From Diphasiastrum complanatum (lineage: Eukaryota; Streptophyta; Lycopodiopsida; Lycopodiales; Lycopodiaceae), in assembly GCA_029204225.1 (NCBI GenBank), contig CM055108.1, positions 22,926,326 through 22,990,325 on the forward strand: a DNA stretch of 64,000 bases. The letters are read 5' to 3'. Each line of letters begins with the position of its first letter. Within the stretch, counting starts at the first letter, position 1. Shown here in pieces: positions 47,282 through 58,214 of the stretch. The notes under the pieces were generated by a model. The model was given only the letters and a program-made list of their open reading frames with translations. It was not told the DNA's origin and did no database searches. A program made the position numbers and the translations under genes.

Positions 47282-48277
47282 ATGAATTCTTCATCGTATG
47301 GTCTGTCTCGCCCATCCTCAGCTATATTTGATAAAGTCTTATTCAGACATTCTTCACCGGTCATAAGACCCTCCTCATCATCAAAATCAATACCAGCAAC
47401 AAGGTCATCTGTCTCAAAATCTACAAAGTTGAAGAATTCGATCAAGGAGAACAATGACAGATTGTCACAGTGTTTGACAAGTGGATTCACACCAGCAACA
47501 AAGTATCTGCTCATACCTTATCATACGAAGTAAGTTATATAAAATGCTTCTTGTTGTTTTATGCATTAACATTGGCATTGTCAATGAAAATAGTTCTCAG
47601 AATTGCAACTAAAGGTATTTCAATCTTATTTTGCAGTGACCACTGGAGTTTAAACCTGATCTCTATTAAGAGATCTGTAAATAATATTATTAAATGTTTT
47701 TGTGTCAAGATGAATTCGACGAGAAATACGCATAAGGATGTGGATATATACATTCCATATCTAAGTAAATATATTCCTACAAACGTTTCCCATTACGTCG
47801 ACTGGCAAATCGTCAGCTTGGAGGTAAACTCTGTCTTTCTTAATAGCATTTTGAAATCAATATTCTAATGAAATATTTTCAATCTAATTCATTTTGTTTC
47901 ACAATTGATTTCTTGTGTGCTGAATTATTTTGCAGTCACCCCAGCAAAATGATTCATTCAGCTGTGGGTGGTACACATTGTACAATGCCAAGTTGTTTTT
48001 TGAGTGGTTCAACCTTCAACAAGATGTTGATATTTCTAAGGTAATAAATTATGTTTATTCTTATTTTGGAATCACGAATAGTTTTCTATTGTGGTGATGT
48101 TATTGGCCATTACTAATACATGAATGTTCTATTTTGCAGTTTACACTTTTTGAGTACACATCAAGCCAGGTGTACAGATTTAGACAAGAAATTATCCTGA
48201 GTATACTGGCTAGGGCAAGGCTTCAGCCTCCCGTTATTGATGATGGTGCAAAGGATGATGTGGTTGTACTAAATTAA
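47282..48277 (+). CDS. P2: Ulp1-type cysteine protease C-terminal domain, four exons
   Basis: Exons about 47282-47529, 47637-47823, 47936-48040 and 48140-48277 have GT...AG borders (GTAAGT donor; TTTTGCAG acceptors) and join in phase. The first ends KYLLIPYHT; splicing adds N then DHWSLNLISIK, placing the catalytic His in the usual Ulp1 setting (IPYH...HW.L.VI). The third has PQQNDSFSCGWYTLYN, with the oxyanion Gln and catalytic Cys. The catalytic Asp, usually in YDS after the His strand, is not evident (FCVKMNS), so activity is doubtful. Ulp1 proteases remove SUMO; related domains also ride in plant DNA transposons. The true start is upstream and unknown: the ATG at 47282 opens a Ser/Lys-rich stretch. 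Confidence 0.72.
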
Positions 48278-48645
48278 GACAGAAAAAATATAGATAACAT
48301 AGAACAAAAATACATGTATAGACTTCATAGAAAAATATACATTGATATATTAAATACTGCTCTAGTTTATGAATTTGGGAGCACAAAATGCATGTACAGA
48401 TGCCCAACTTGGGCTTTCATTTATTGAATGAAAGGGTGTATACACAAATTTTTACTAAAGTTTATTTGAAACTATTGTTTTCCCACAATGGAGATTGTTG
48501 TAGGTAGATCTTTGCAGCACGTTATCAGCTCCTGTCTTTTTTGCATATGTGACATGGCAAATATTAGTGAATGTGCAATTGCAAATGATGACATTTTCTA
48601 TTATTTTGTTCTATTTTGAAATGGCAATAAACATAAAGTACTTAC

Positions 48646-49109
48646 GAGTCTTCCGTTGATGATAATCTGAAATATGTTGGTAGATTGGTTTGTAATAACA
48701 TGAGCTCTGTTATGATAAAATCAAGCTTCCAGTGCTCTTCCACCTCAACCATAGTCAAATATTCCTCATTGTAGATAATGCTTATCTCCATTCGGTTTGT
48801 GTGACCATCTAGTTCAAAGTCTTGATCCAGTGGTAGCCATGTACCTTCAATTTTCTTGTATCTTTGGTAGCTAAATGTGAGACTGAGCATTTTCTTTTCG
48901 ATATGATAACGAAAGATCATTGCGGACTTTTTAATCTTGCATTCTATGTCATTGCTTGTTTTACTATCCCAGCCTTGATCCATGAGATCTGACAAAGTGA
49001 TGACTAGGCACTCTTCACACGTGTGAAGGCCTGTTGGATAGTACACAGCTCGTGGATGTACTTGATCTATAAAGAGATTAACCAAATCAATAACAAGTTG
49101 ATGTGACAT
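48646..49109 (-). CDS. M2: unrecognised 5' exon
   Basis: From ATG 49109, about 155 codons stay open to a strong donor (GTAAGT at 48645). The protein (MSHQLVIDLVNLFIDQ..., CEEC, then beta-rich blocks with EVEEHWKLDFIITELML) matches no family I know. Immediately upstream is the end of a Copia LTR (49126), so its promoter may have been displaced. The following exon is not clear. Confidence 0.35.
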
Positions 49110-49125
49110 TGGCAAATTCTAGTTT

Positions 49126-50156
49126 TGTTGATATTTTCACATTTGTCTTGAGTTTTGATGAATGAAATACATTTGTAAGTTAATGTGCATTACTCTCTGT
49201 AGACAGGCCATACAGGTACTGTCCTCCACACATGTGAGGCCACCCATCCATGTGTTTGATCATTTGATCCATTGCTTAAATCATAGTGTAAAGCATCTAG
49301 ATTAAGATCTAACATCTAGAACTTGATAGATATTTGGATTAAGCAATCAATAACTCTTAATGATTGATAGTACAATCAATGTTTGTCCTTTTTCTTTGAA
49401 AATTGACAAGCTTTGCATGCTAACATCTCTGATTGTTCAAGAATTTGAGAGCTAATTCAAGCAAAAAAGCAGTTAATCACTTTTCTTTACCTGTCTCTGA
49501 AAAGCGTTTGGATCAAAGTGGATAGAAACTGATTTTTCAGGTCAAAATAGAGATTGTACAGAATTCTGGAATTCCACACGTCTGAAAATCAGTGATTTTC
49601 AATCCCTTCTATTTCCTTGCTAGTTGGTCTAAAGATAGTGATGTTATAGCTTGATGAAAAGCTTATGAAGAGTACTTTCCATAAAAATTAATCCCAAATC
49701 AATCTGATGTGTCTATCAAGAGTAATGAGCTCTTAAAGAGGGTAGGGAGAGGTCCAAAATCTGAGTGACCACTTTTTGATTGGATTCAATCTTGCTTGAT
49801 TTTGAACTCATTGTTTTGAGCATCCTACACATGAGACTGAAGGTCAAGACTAAGTTTGATGTTATTGAACACCTTTGAGCCTTCTGAGCATCATTAGTGT
49901 TTTCTTTTGAAGCATCTAACATGTGTCAAAAGTAGAATTCAAACCTTCTAAGTGTCTCAATTCAACTTGAGTGTCTGATCTAGATTATCTTATTTTGTGG
50001 AATATTTGAGATCTATCCCAAATACAGTTGCAAGTTTTTCACATAGGAAGCTAGCACATCCTTGAAAATACCTATAGTGAAAGAGAGTAGCAACATTAGT
50101 CTGATTGGAACAAGCTCAAACATATTATTATCCAATAACTAAGAAGTCTTCACATT
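49126..50156 (+). repeat. E4 LTR and leader remains, Copia
   Basis: Starts TGTTGATATTTTCACATTTG, aligning with the LTR start at 61627 (TGTTAGAATT...TTTTCACATGG, then TTTTGATGAAT). It shares the AGGCC(A/G)TACAG...CACA(C/T)GTGTGA block near 49210-49240 with the later element. The expected TGGTATCAGAGC primer site is missing, so the LTR-leader border is deleted or decayed. Confidence 0.6.
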
Positions 50157-50835
50157 ATGGCATCTGTGAGAGGATATCTCCTAGAAGCAGATGAAAGACT
50201 AAGTACCTCTAATTACTCAATTTGGAAGGTTAGAATGGAGTCTATTTTGATACTCCAGGATGTTATGGACATAGTACTTGGTAAGGAGGAGGAGCCTCAA
50301 GCACAGCTTGAAATACCAAAGTACAAGAAGAGAGCTAGAATGGCTCTACATTTCATTAAGATGAATGTATCTAATGAAATTCTAAGAGAAATAGGATCTT
50401 GCACCACTGCCAAAGATGCTTGGGATGCACTTAAGTCAATCTATGAAGCTAAGAACACTTCTAGAATACTCACTCTTAGGAATCAGATTTTCCAAAGTTC
50501 TCAATGAAGTGAGGAGAGTGCATCAAACTATGTTCTGAGAGTAAAAGATCTTCATAGGGAGCTTGCTTGTGTTGGTGTCACAATCAATCAAGATGAGCTA
50601 GTACAAGTCATTCTAAATGGCTTAATAGATGACTATGAGAATCTTGTTCAATCCTTTGCCATTAAGGAGGAGTTGCCTAATTTAGAAACTCTCCAAGGAA
50701 TTCTCATCTCTGAAGAAGCTAGACAAAGTTATAAACTTTCTAGGATGAACAAACTCGAGCATATTGGAAGTAACAAAGCCCTCTTTGTCAAGGACAAGCA
50801 TAAAGGAAGGAACAAGAACCAGTTTTCTCAATCAT
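50157..50835 (+). pseudogene. E4 gag fragment, Copia
   Basis: Begins MASVRGYLLEADERLSTSNY, then SIWKVRMESILILQDVMDIV, close to the E1, E2 and E5 gags. A TGA at 50505-50507 splits it; the next part resumes in frame (YVLRVKDLHRELACVG, ELVQVILNGL) and ends near 50835, before the zinc knuckle. No protease, integrase or RT follows; a TC microsatellite begins 90 bases later. Confidence 0.9.
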
Positions 50836-50924
50836 GCACAAACTGGAAATCAATAGTAGAATATTTTTTAGAAACAAAACAAAAATCGAATTATAAGCTC
50901 AAAGATCTGATATCCAAGTATTAT

Positions 50925-50926
<2 letters not shown>

Positions 50927-51008
<82 letters not shown>
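50927..51008. repeat. (TC)n microsatellite
   Basis: About 80 bases of pure TC. It lies at the truncated end of the E4 gag. Confidence 0.97.
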
Positions 51009-51010
<2 letters not shown>

Positions 51011-52996
51011 GGACAATTCTTGTGGGGGTTATACTTGTACCATGTATATAGAGATACAAGTGCCTTATTATCATCCATCTAGTCTATGCATGAGTTGGTG
51101 GATGGTATGAGCATGTGCATGGCTAGGACATGTCTCTAACATTGGGAATAATTCTAGTGAGAGCTAAGAGTGATGGCTAGTGATATGGGACATTGGTTAT
51201 CATTCGGGGCTTAATCAAGCATATATGTTGGTGTTAACTGCTGCACTGCACAAGGGCGAGTAGAGAATGACCCTCTGGGTGGGCACTAAGTGGCACTAAG
51301 TGTGTGTTTGTCACTTGGTTTCCTAATAACTAGGTAGAGCTAGAGTGACCATCATTCAAAATGGGGAAATACGTGCGATGTTGATGACAAGGCTGTTGTA
51401 ACTATACTTTGTTAAACATAGATTACATCCAAAAGGAGAAACACATGCACTTGAAGATAGTTTCCACGTTGGTTCCGTACAAAACTTTGAAATGAATTGC
51501 ATGTCTCTCTCGGTAAAAATCAAACGCGTTAACTCATGGAGGCGAAATTTTAAGAAGATGAGAGCTTGTGCATGTGCATGGTCTCAAAATACTCACAACT
51601 TTATTCTTTATTATATTTACAATGTTGAATTTGCATGTCATTAAAGTACAAGAGTCAAGACTCCAAGGCTTTAGTTGCCAATGCCCATGTATGAGTTACA
51701 TATTATTTAGTGTATGTTTTTAAATGTAAAATCATAGAACTTTAAAGCAATTCTTGCCTATTAAAGTAAGTCAAATTCTAGACATTTTTTTTGTGTGTGT
51801 CAGTGCTTGCGGAAAAAAAAAATTTCAACCTAACACAAAGCCTATTAAAAATTTTTTTGTAGGCTTTTTTGATGGGCCAAAAGCCTACGATTCTATACGG
51901 AGAAGGCTTAAAAAAAAAATCTTTCAAGAAGGCTTTGATAAAAGTTTGGCTAACTGTTCGGTAAAGTCAACAAGCATAAGAATGGAATCGACATCTTTTT
52001 CCAAAAATCGACTGTGTAAATTTTTTTTTGGAAATTAACTTTTAAAAAATCGACAACATTTTTTAGATGGAAGCAAAATATTGTTGAATGTTTTCAAATG
52101 CAAGAAATTTCTGTGTAATAAAGTAGGTGGATTCATATAAACCTTATGTTACATAGCTTTATTAAGCCAATAGACTTCTAAAAAATCACAAGAAATTAGG
52201 GTGATGCAATAATCAATATCAAAATGTTAAAATTTTACATTTTGATTTTAATAATGATGAAGAAATACTTGTATGATTTTTGTATTTTAAAAAGAAGTAA
52301 AATGAAATGCATTTGTTAACACTTTATTGTGGGCCACTCAAATAATGTATTAAAGCCTAGAGCCATACTAATCATTTCTAAAACCTTAAACCAAAAAAAC
52401 TTTACATGAAAATAAAAACCTATAATTTAATTTTTGATAGGCTCATAACCTATAAGTGCTCAAACATGTAGGTTATGAGAACCTATAAAAATTTTCTTAG
52501 TAGGTGATTTAAAAATCTGATAGGCTTTTTTCAATGGATTATAGGTTTTTGGCGAGCAGTGGTGTGTGTTGATGTTTTCATAAGCTTCTTAGATTAGCTA
52601 AGAACTTAAATTTTTTTTTTTTGTAAAGCAAGTTCAAAAGAATGATCTAGCTCTTTTTGGAAAAGTGCATGTTTTTCTATGTTTTCCTCCCGTATTTTGT
52701 TTAGCCTGCTAAGTTTTTCCCTTTCAAGTTTAGAACCTTCATTTGAATTACCTTATATTTAAAATTTGCTATTAAAATCATAAATCCTTTTTGAATTTTA
52801 AATGATTAATTTGTCACCACCTGCAAAATAAATCTCTATTCAAAGCTAAAATATTTTTCAATTTAAAATTATTAATTTCTTGCTATTGGCCAACATTGGT
52901 CCACTAAATTTGAAATGAATCAACGAAGTTTGCCACAACACCAAGACTAAAAAAGATGGTAGTGGGAGTTATAAAACTTGAAACTACCTCGTGGCT
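51009..52996. other. no supported gene
   Basis: AT-rich, many A/T homopolymers. 51830-52560 repeats phrases such as AGGCTTTTTT, AAAGCCTA and ACCTATAAAAATTTT in both orientations, possibly a small non-coding transposon, but I could not define terminal repeats. Confidence 0.35.
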
Positions 52997-53164
52997 TGTG
53001 TGTGTGTGTCTCCACCACGAGGTTGGACTAGGAATGCCTTCGAGCTTCTTGGAAATGGGCTTATGTGTCCCGTGGATTGTGTGTGTGTGTGTGTGTGTGT
53101 TTGTGTGTCTCCACCACAAGGTTGGACTAGGAATGTCTTCAAGCTTCTAGAAAATGGGCTTATG
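52997..53164. repeat. 99-bp tandem duplication with TG microsatellite
   Basis: Two copies of a segment with TG repeats, CTCCACCAC(G/A)AGGTTGGAC and AAATGGGCTTATG, offset by 99 bases. The TG tract is longer in the second copy. The frames through it are not gene-like. Confidence 0.8.
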
Positions 53165-53742
53165 ACAACAAAGCTCGTCTTAAAAAACAAAAGAGTCATC
53201 ACCATTTTACGAGTTGAAAGTGAACTAAACAGCTCAATATCACTAGGTTGCAACCAGGGCCCACCTTTATCCAATGCTTAACATGCTCTAAAGGATTGCT
53301 TGAAATTTAGTATGACACTTAGATGAAGGGTGGGCCTGCTCACTGTGATGGGTAAGAGTCAAGAAAGTGGTCCTTGATATTCTTCTTTTTTTCTCGAAAA
53401 TTGACCATAGATTAAAGACTTTAGAGAAAGTACATGAAAACAACAGAACTCAAAGAACCAAAAGGTTATACTTAAAGAGTAGAGGGGAGATGATAAAATC
53501 ACCATTTTTAAGTTCTCTACTATTTTTAATACATTGCGAACAGGTATTAACTTTAACATCAATTAAAGTTATATCATTGGGCAAAAGACGTGTGGGGCTA
53601 AATCTCTTAAACCTGGCATGAAAGGGTGCAATAAGCAATAAAGAGATAAGTAACAATCTTTGAAGAGCATTTTGCATCAAAGCCATGTGACTTTAGGTTT
53701 TCGTGGACCCAACAAATCCTTCAATTCTCCTGTGCTCTGCTC
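53165..53742. other. no supported gene
   Basis: Region ahead of the LRR gene promoter. Short frames on both strands overlap and match nothing known. Confidence 0.35.
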
Positions 53743-54335
53743 TATTTAAAGCCTCTAGTAAGTCTTAATGGCGATGACAGATACTACATTTTAGGGTCGG
53801 AAAGGGCGACAGACAGTGGAATCCGGATTCTGGATTCAAGGTTGTCAATTACTGCTCCGGGAATGAAGTGTGAGAGTCTCGAAAATCGAGACCCAGATGA
53901 AGTTGTTGTTTAGCTGCCAGCTGCTGCTCTCCTCTGTTTCCCCGTCTTGCAGCTCTGATACTTGCTCTGACCTTGGCTCATCGTACTATGGCTGTCTTTT
54001 TGATACTGTAGTTAGACTTTGATGCTTTGATTCAGCTGACAGACCAAAATAGAACTTATGTACAAGTTGCAATCAGTCCGCGAGCTGCTATATGTGTGTT
54101 TGATTTTGATACTTTGATTCATCAGGATTCAGAAAGCAAAAGAGGAATTGCGTACAAGTAAATAGTTGCACTTGATCAGCCCAGGAGATGCTGAATGTGT
54201 GCTATGATGGTGGCACTTCATCAGTCTGGGAGACGCTAAATGTGTGTTACTATGGTAGTGATGCTTAAATTTAGCTAGAATTTAAGTGCATAATAAGGTG
54301 GCCCATCTGATCTACTGGTGGCTCGGTTATTGATT
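53743..54335 (+). promoter_or_regulatory. putative promoter and 5' UTR of the LRR gene
   Basis: A TATA-like TATTTAAA lies at 53743-53750. Between it and the start codon there are several upstream ATGs and an imperfect duplication (ATCAGCCCAGGAGATGCTGAATGT / ATCAGTCTGGGAGACGCTAAATGT, near 54176 and 54221). An intron in this leader is possible but not provable. Confidence 0.45.
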
Positions 54336-57300
54336 ATGCAAATTATGAGGGTTGTGTTGCCCGTAGTAGTCCTGCTGCACTTGGCAAGTTTGGGAAATTT
54401 TCTACCAGAGTTGCTGCATCATCGTCTGCAGAGCAACGCCCAAGTGAGTGTCCTGTTTTATGAAGGCCAGGTCGACAAAGAGCATGCGGATAATATCTCC
54501 GTAAAAAATGAAGCCGTGATTGCTTGGACCGAAGAGCAGAGGGGTAGTGGCTCGGAGGCTACAGACAAACGCTCTTTAGATTTAACAGATTCTGTTGGAA
54601 GAAACGATGTGCAGGATGCGGAAATGCCAACATCTCTGAAGCGTGGCAGATTCCGTCCAGGCGGAGGTTGGAGAAGAGGGGCAGGTCGTTCAATGCTGCA
54701 GACACAAGGGAGCGTCGACACTGATCGGACTGCGCTGATGGAGTTTAAACTAGGCATTTCAGGAGACCCAAACGGAACGCTCTCAAACTGGGATACAAAC
54801 AATGGTGACTTTTGTCAGTGGACGGGCGTCACATGCAATAACCTCACGAAACGAGTTGTGGGTCTGAACTTGACACATTGCGGGCTTTCAGGATCCATCA
54901 GCTCTCTGCTTGGCACTCTCAACTTCCTCGCTAACCTCACCTTGGCAAGCAACAATCTCACCGGAATTATTCCCCCTGAGCTTGGACAAAGCAGCACTCT
55001 TTCAGTTTTGGAATTATACGACAATAAACTTACTGGATCGATTCCCCCTGAGCTTGGGCAATGCAGCGCTCTTTCCACTTTGAGATTGTACCAGAATAAC
55101 CTTGCTGGAACGATTCCTCCTGAGCTCGGGCAATGCAGCGGTCTTTTGATGTTGGAACTGTACCAGAATAACCTTGTTGGGTCGATTCCGAATGAGCTAG
55201 CGCAGTGCAGAAATCTCACTACCGTGGATGTTGGAAACAATCATCTTACAGGACAAATTCCTCCTGAATTTGGGCAACTCCACAATCTTGTCACTCTTCA
55301 TTTTTATTCCAATCAATTGACGGGCTCCATTCCTTCCACCATAGGAAATTGCACGAATCTGGTGAACTTTGCTGGCCTCAATAACAGCCTCGTCGGTGAG
55401 ATCCCCGCAGCACTGGGTAACTGCACCAAGCTCGAAGGGTTCGTTTTTGGTTACAATAATTTGAGTGGAATCATACCTCCCGTGTTTGGGCAGCTGCAAA
55501 ATCTCCAAGTGCTCTATCTTATGAACAATTCGCTTACGGGAGAAATCTCGTTTCTGGGGAATTGCAGCAGAATAGAGCAAATCCACATGGAATTCAATCA
55601 GTTTACCGGACCTCTCCCTTCTGATTTTGGAGAATGTGCAAATCTTTCACAACTATACATCAGGAACAATGAGTTGTCGGGTGTAATTCCACCGGCTCTT
55701 GGAAACTGCTCCAAACTCTACAATGTCGGACTCAGTGCCAACACATTCAGTGGCACCATCCCAGCATCACTGGGGAATTGTCCTATGCTCCAAAGCTTTC
55801 AGCTTGATGATAACAATCTGACTGGCGTTATACCTCCTGAATTGGGCAGATTACAAAATGTTGAGTATTTTTATCTTTGGGGTAACAATCTGGAGGGGAC
55901 TATCCCTGCTTCTATAGGGAATATGACAAGCTTGAAACAGCTACACCTTCAAAATAACCCGCATCTCACTGGGAGTATACCTTCTGAATTCGGTATGCTC
56001 CCTAATCTGCAGCAAATAATTCTTTATAAAGCCAGCATCCAAGGAAACATCCCTGACGCTTTAGGGAACATCTCCTCTCTCCAGTATCTTATCCTCAACG
56101 ACAACAAGCTTAATGGTACCATACCTTTTTCTCTGGCTCGATTACAAAATCTCATCTCATTCGTGGTCCAAAACAATCAGCTGACCGGATCCATTCCCAG
56201 TGTACTAGGGCGGTTGAGCTCTTTGCAGACACTTTCCTTAAAGAGCAACAAACTCCAAGGAATGATTCCTTCAACTTTGGGTGGCCTCACAAATCTCACG
56301 TCGTTAGATCTTTCCGACAATTCTTTCGATGGTGCAATACCGCGGGAGGTGGGAAATTGGCAGCTGCTGGAGACGATGGTGCTGTCTGGCAACAACTTGT
56401 CAGGTACAATTCCAGATAGTCTTGGTTATTGTTCAGCTCTTGTAACTATAGACCTGTCAAACAACAAACTCAGTGGTGGGATTCCTCTAACTCTTCAGAA
56501 TTGCACCAATATGACACGATTACGGCTTGAAAATAACCATCTTGGAGGAGACTTCTCAGTGCAGCTTAATGTAGGACAGTTCAAATCGCTTGAGATACTG
56601 TCCATCACCAACAACTCATTCACTGGAAGGATCCCAAAATCTCTCACCGACTGCATGAACCTTACCTTTGTTGATCTCAGCAGAAACCTACTCAGCGGAA
56701 CGTTACCTAACTATAACACGGCATCATTGACCAAGTTGCGCGTGCTTGTGTTGAGATACAATCAGCTGGAGGGTCCAATTCCAACCTGGATTTGGAATCT
56801 CACTTCGTTGCAAGTTCTTGACCTATCAATTAATAAGCTGACAGGGGACTTCCCCAGCGGTACTACAGGCTTGAGCAACCTATTAGGCTTCATAGATATT
56901 AAGGCAAATGCAATCAGATTGCTGGACAGCTCCACCCTATACGACCAAAACTTGCAGATCACTGTTAAAGGTATCGATCTTGTTTTCACGGACGTTCTAT
57001 TGCTTTTAACCTCCCTTGACTTGTCAGGAAATATGCTCCGTGGTCATATCCCTCAAGATTTAGGGTTACTGAAACAGCTCTTGTACCTAAATCTTTCTCG
57101 TAACAGTTTCACAGGCAATATTCCTTCAACTCTTGGCAAGATATTTCCTCTAGCCTCTCTCGATCTATCCAGAAATCAGCTCTATGGTGAGATCCCACAA
57201 AGTTTCTCATTCTTAACTAGTTTAGCGAAAATAAATTTCTCCAATAACAACCTCTCTGGTCCAATCCCACAAAGCAGGCAGTTAGATACCTTCTCCGATT

Positions 57301-57521
57301 CTTCTTACTCTCCTGGAAACCTTGGTCTCTGCGGCCATCCACTTACTAGGCTGTGCGCAGTCATTCCTGAAGAAAACGCTACACATTCTTATGAAGGTAT
57401 CAAATCCTTCTCTGATCTTGTTTCCTTACCTGGTTTCGCTTTGGGTATATGCATTGGCTTCTCTTCTGTGGTGCTTCTCTTCGGATTCAAGCGTGGCCGT
57501 GCTTCAAGACGGCAATTTTAA
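54336..57521 (+). CDS. LRR receptor-like protein (RLP)
   Basis: An intact single-exon frame of 1061 codons. I start at ATG 54336 (the frame is open earlier, but only from GTG); ATG 54345 is an alternative. Order: signal peptide (VVLPVVVLLHLASLG), an unusual charged segment of about 100 residues (25-128, ending RFRPGGGWRRGAGR), then a plant N-terminal LRR cap (DRTALMEFK...NW...FCQWTGVTC, 130-168). About thirty 24-residue LRRs follow (LxxLxLxxNxLxGxIPxxLG), then an island region near 840-890 (YDQNLQITVKG), four more LRRs, a Cys pair (GLCG...LC), one transmembrane helix (about 1027-1051) and a 10-residue basic tail. Lacking a kinase, it is an RLP, expected at the plasma membrane as a ligand-binding co-receptor in defence or development. 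Many NxS/T sites suit an extracellular glycoprotein. Confidence 0.93.
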   Translation: MQIMRVVLPVVVLLHLASLGNFLPELLHHRLQSNAQVSVLFYEGQVDKEHADNISVKNEAVIAWTEEQRGSGSEATDKRSLDLTDSVGRNDVQDAEMPTSLKRGRFRPGGGWRRGAGRSMLQTQGSVDTDRTALMEFKLGISGDPNGTLSNWDTNNGDFCQWTGVTCNNLTKRVVGLNLTHCGLSGSISSLLGTLNFLANLTLASNNLTGIIPPELGQSSTLSVLELYDNKLTGSIPPELGQCSALSTLRLYQNNLAGTIPPELGQCSGLLMLELYQNNLVGSIPNELAQCRNLTTVDVGNNHLTGQIPPEFGQLHNLVTLHFYSNQLTGSIPSTIGNCTNLVNFAGLNNSLVGEIPAALGNCTKLEGFVFGYNNLSGIIPPVFGQLQNLQVLYLMNNSLTGEISFLGNCSRIEQIHMEFNQFTGPLPSDFGECANLSQLYIRNNELSGVIPPALGNCSKLYNVGLSANTFSGTIPASLGNCPMLQSFQLDDNNLTGVIPPELGRLQNVEYFYLWGNNLEGTIPASIGNMTSLKQLHLQNNPHLTGSIPSEFGMLPNLQQIILYKASIQGNIPDALGNISSLQYLILNDNKLNGTIPFSLARLQNLISFVVQNNQLTGSIPSVLGRLSSLQTLSLKSNKLQGMIPSTLGGLTNLTSLDLSDNSFDGAIPREVGNWQLLETMVLSGNNLSGTIPDSLGYCSALVTIDLSNNKLSGGIPLTLQNCTNMTRLRLENNHLGGDFSVQLNVGQFKSLEILSITNNSFTGRIPKSLTDCMNLTFVDLSRNLLSGTLPNYNTASLTKLRVLVLRYNQLEGPIPTWIWNLTSLQVLDLSINKLTGDFPSGTTGLSNLLGFIDIKANAIRLLDSSTLYDQNLQITVKGIDLVFTDVLLLLTSLDLSGNMLRGHIPQDLGLLKQLLYLNLSRNSFTGNIPSTLGKIFPLASLDLSRNQLYGEIPQSFSFLTSLAKINFSNNNLSGPIPQSRQLDTFSDSSYSPGNLGLCGHPLTRLCAVIPEENATHSYEGIKSFSDLVSLPGFALGICIGFSSVVLLFGFKRGRASRRQF

Positions 57522-58214
57522 GAATTAGGGACGTATACATTAACTCGTATTGGCTTTACGTTTCTTGAGTTCTCCTTGTGGTTGTCCAATCAGTGCAAAT
57601 GAAGAGAAAATACAGTCATGAATATTTTGAAGGCATTTGTGCGCCCTTTGGCTCTTAGTAATACAATCTGATTTCTGGTTCTTTCCTGTTCATTCTTTTG
57701 TTTAATTTTTTCTTTCGCTCTTGACTTCAGCATCAATCTGTACAGTTTGGTAGACAGGTAGAATTATTAGACAGTGATGGCAGTTGAATGCCAGATGTCA
57801 AATGAGCAGGGAGATTGTAGAGGCGTGGAAGCAGTCGGAATTGGGACAGTACCATTCGGGGCAAGGAAGGTGCAAGAGGCATGCTGACCATATCCTGCCT
57901 TGGCAATTAGCCTTCTTACAATTACGAAGATGTCTGAGGCAAGAATGCAAATCACATTCAGCATGACTACCAAGGACTGTGTGCTGTAAGCGGAGGGAAG
58001 ACGAGGAGGAGACATCTACAAGATCATTGATTTAATAATCCCATGAGAATCGGTAAGCAGGGTCTTGAAGTTTGTGATGAAAAATAACTACGGCATAATT
58101 TGTACGACCACTTCGGAACTCAAAATCCAGACTTACTGCAGAAAAAGCAGATGGTTGTGGGCTCAGATAGGCGCACTTTCAGCGTCCTCCAAATGAGTGA
58201 ATGCTGAATGATTG
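57522..58214. other. 3' UTR and intergenic DNA
   Basis: Transcript end of the LRR gene expected in the first 200 bases. No AATAAA is obvious. No other gene seen. Confidence 0.4.

Noticed and set aside
47272-47514. Minus-strand 80-residue acidic frame
   Set aside because: It is the antisense shadow of the first Ulp1 exon, whose splice junction to the catalytic His exon supports the plus strand.
51830-52560. Small inverted-repeat transposon
   Set aside because: Repeated AGGCTTTTTT and CCTATAAAAATT phrases occur in both orientations, but no clear terminal repeat or target duplication could be set.
54318-54335. Earlier start of the LRR protein
   Set aside because: The upstream codon is GTG, not a normal plant start; the first ATG in frame is 54336.
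54458-56989. Several antisense frames of 70-140 residues within the LRR gene
   Set aside because: Shadows of a regular repeat coding sequence; no independent motif or signal.
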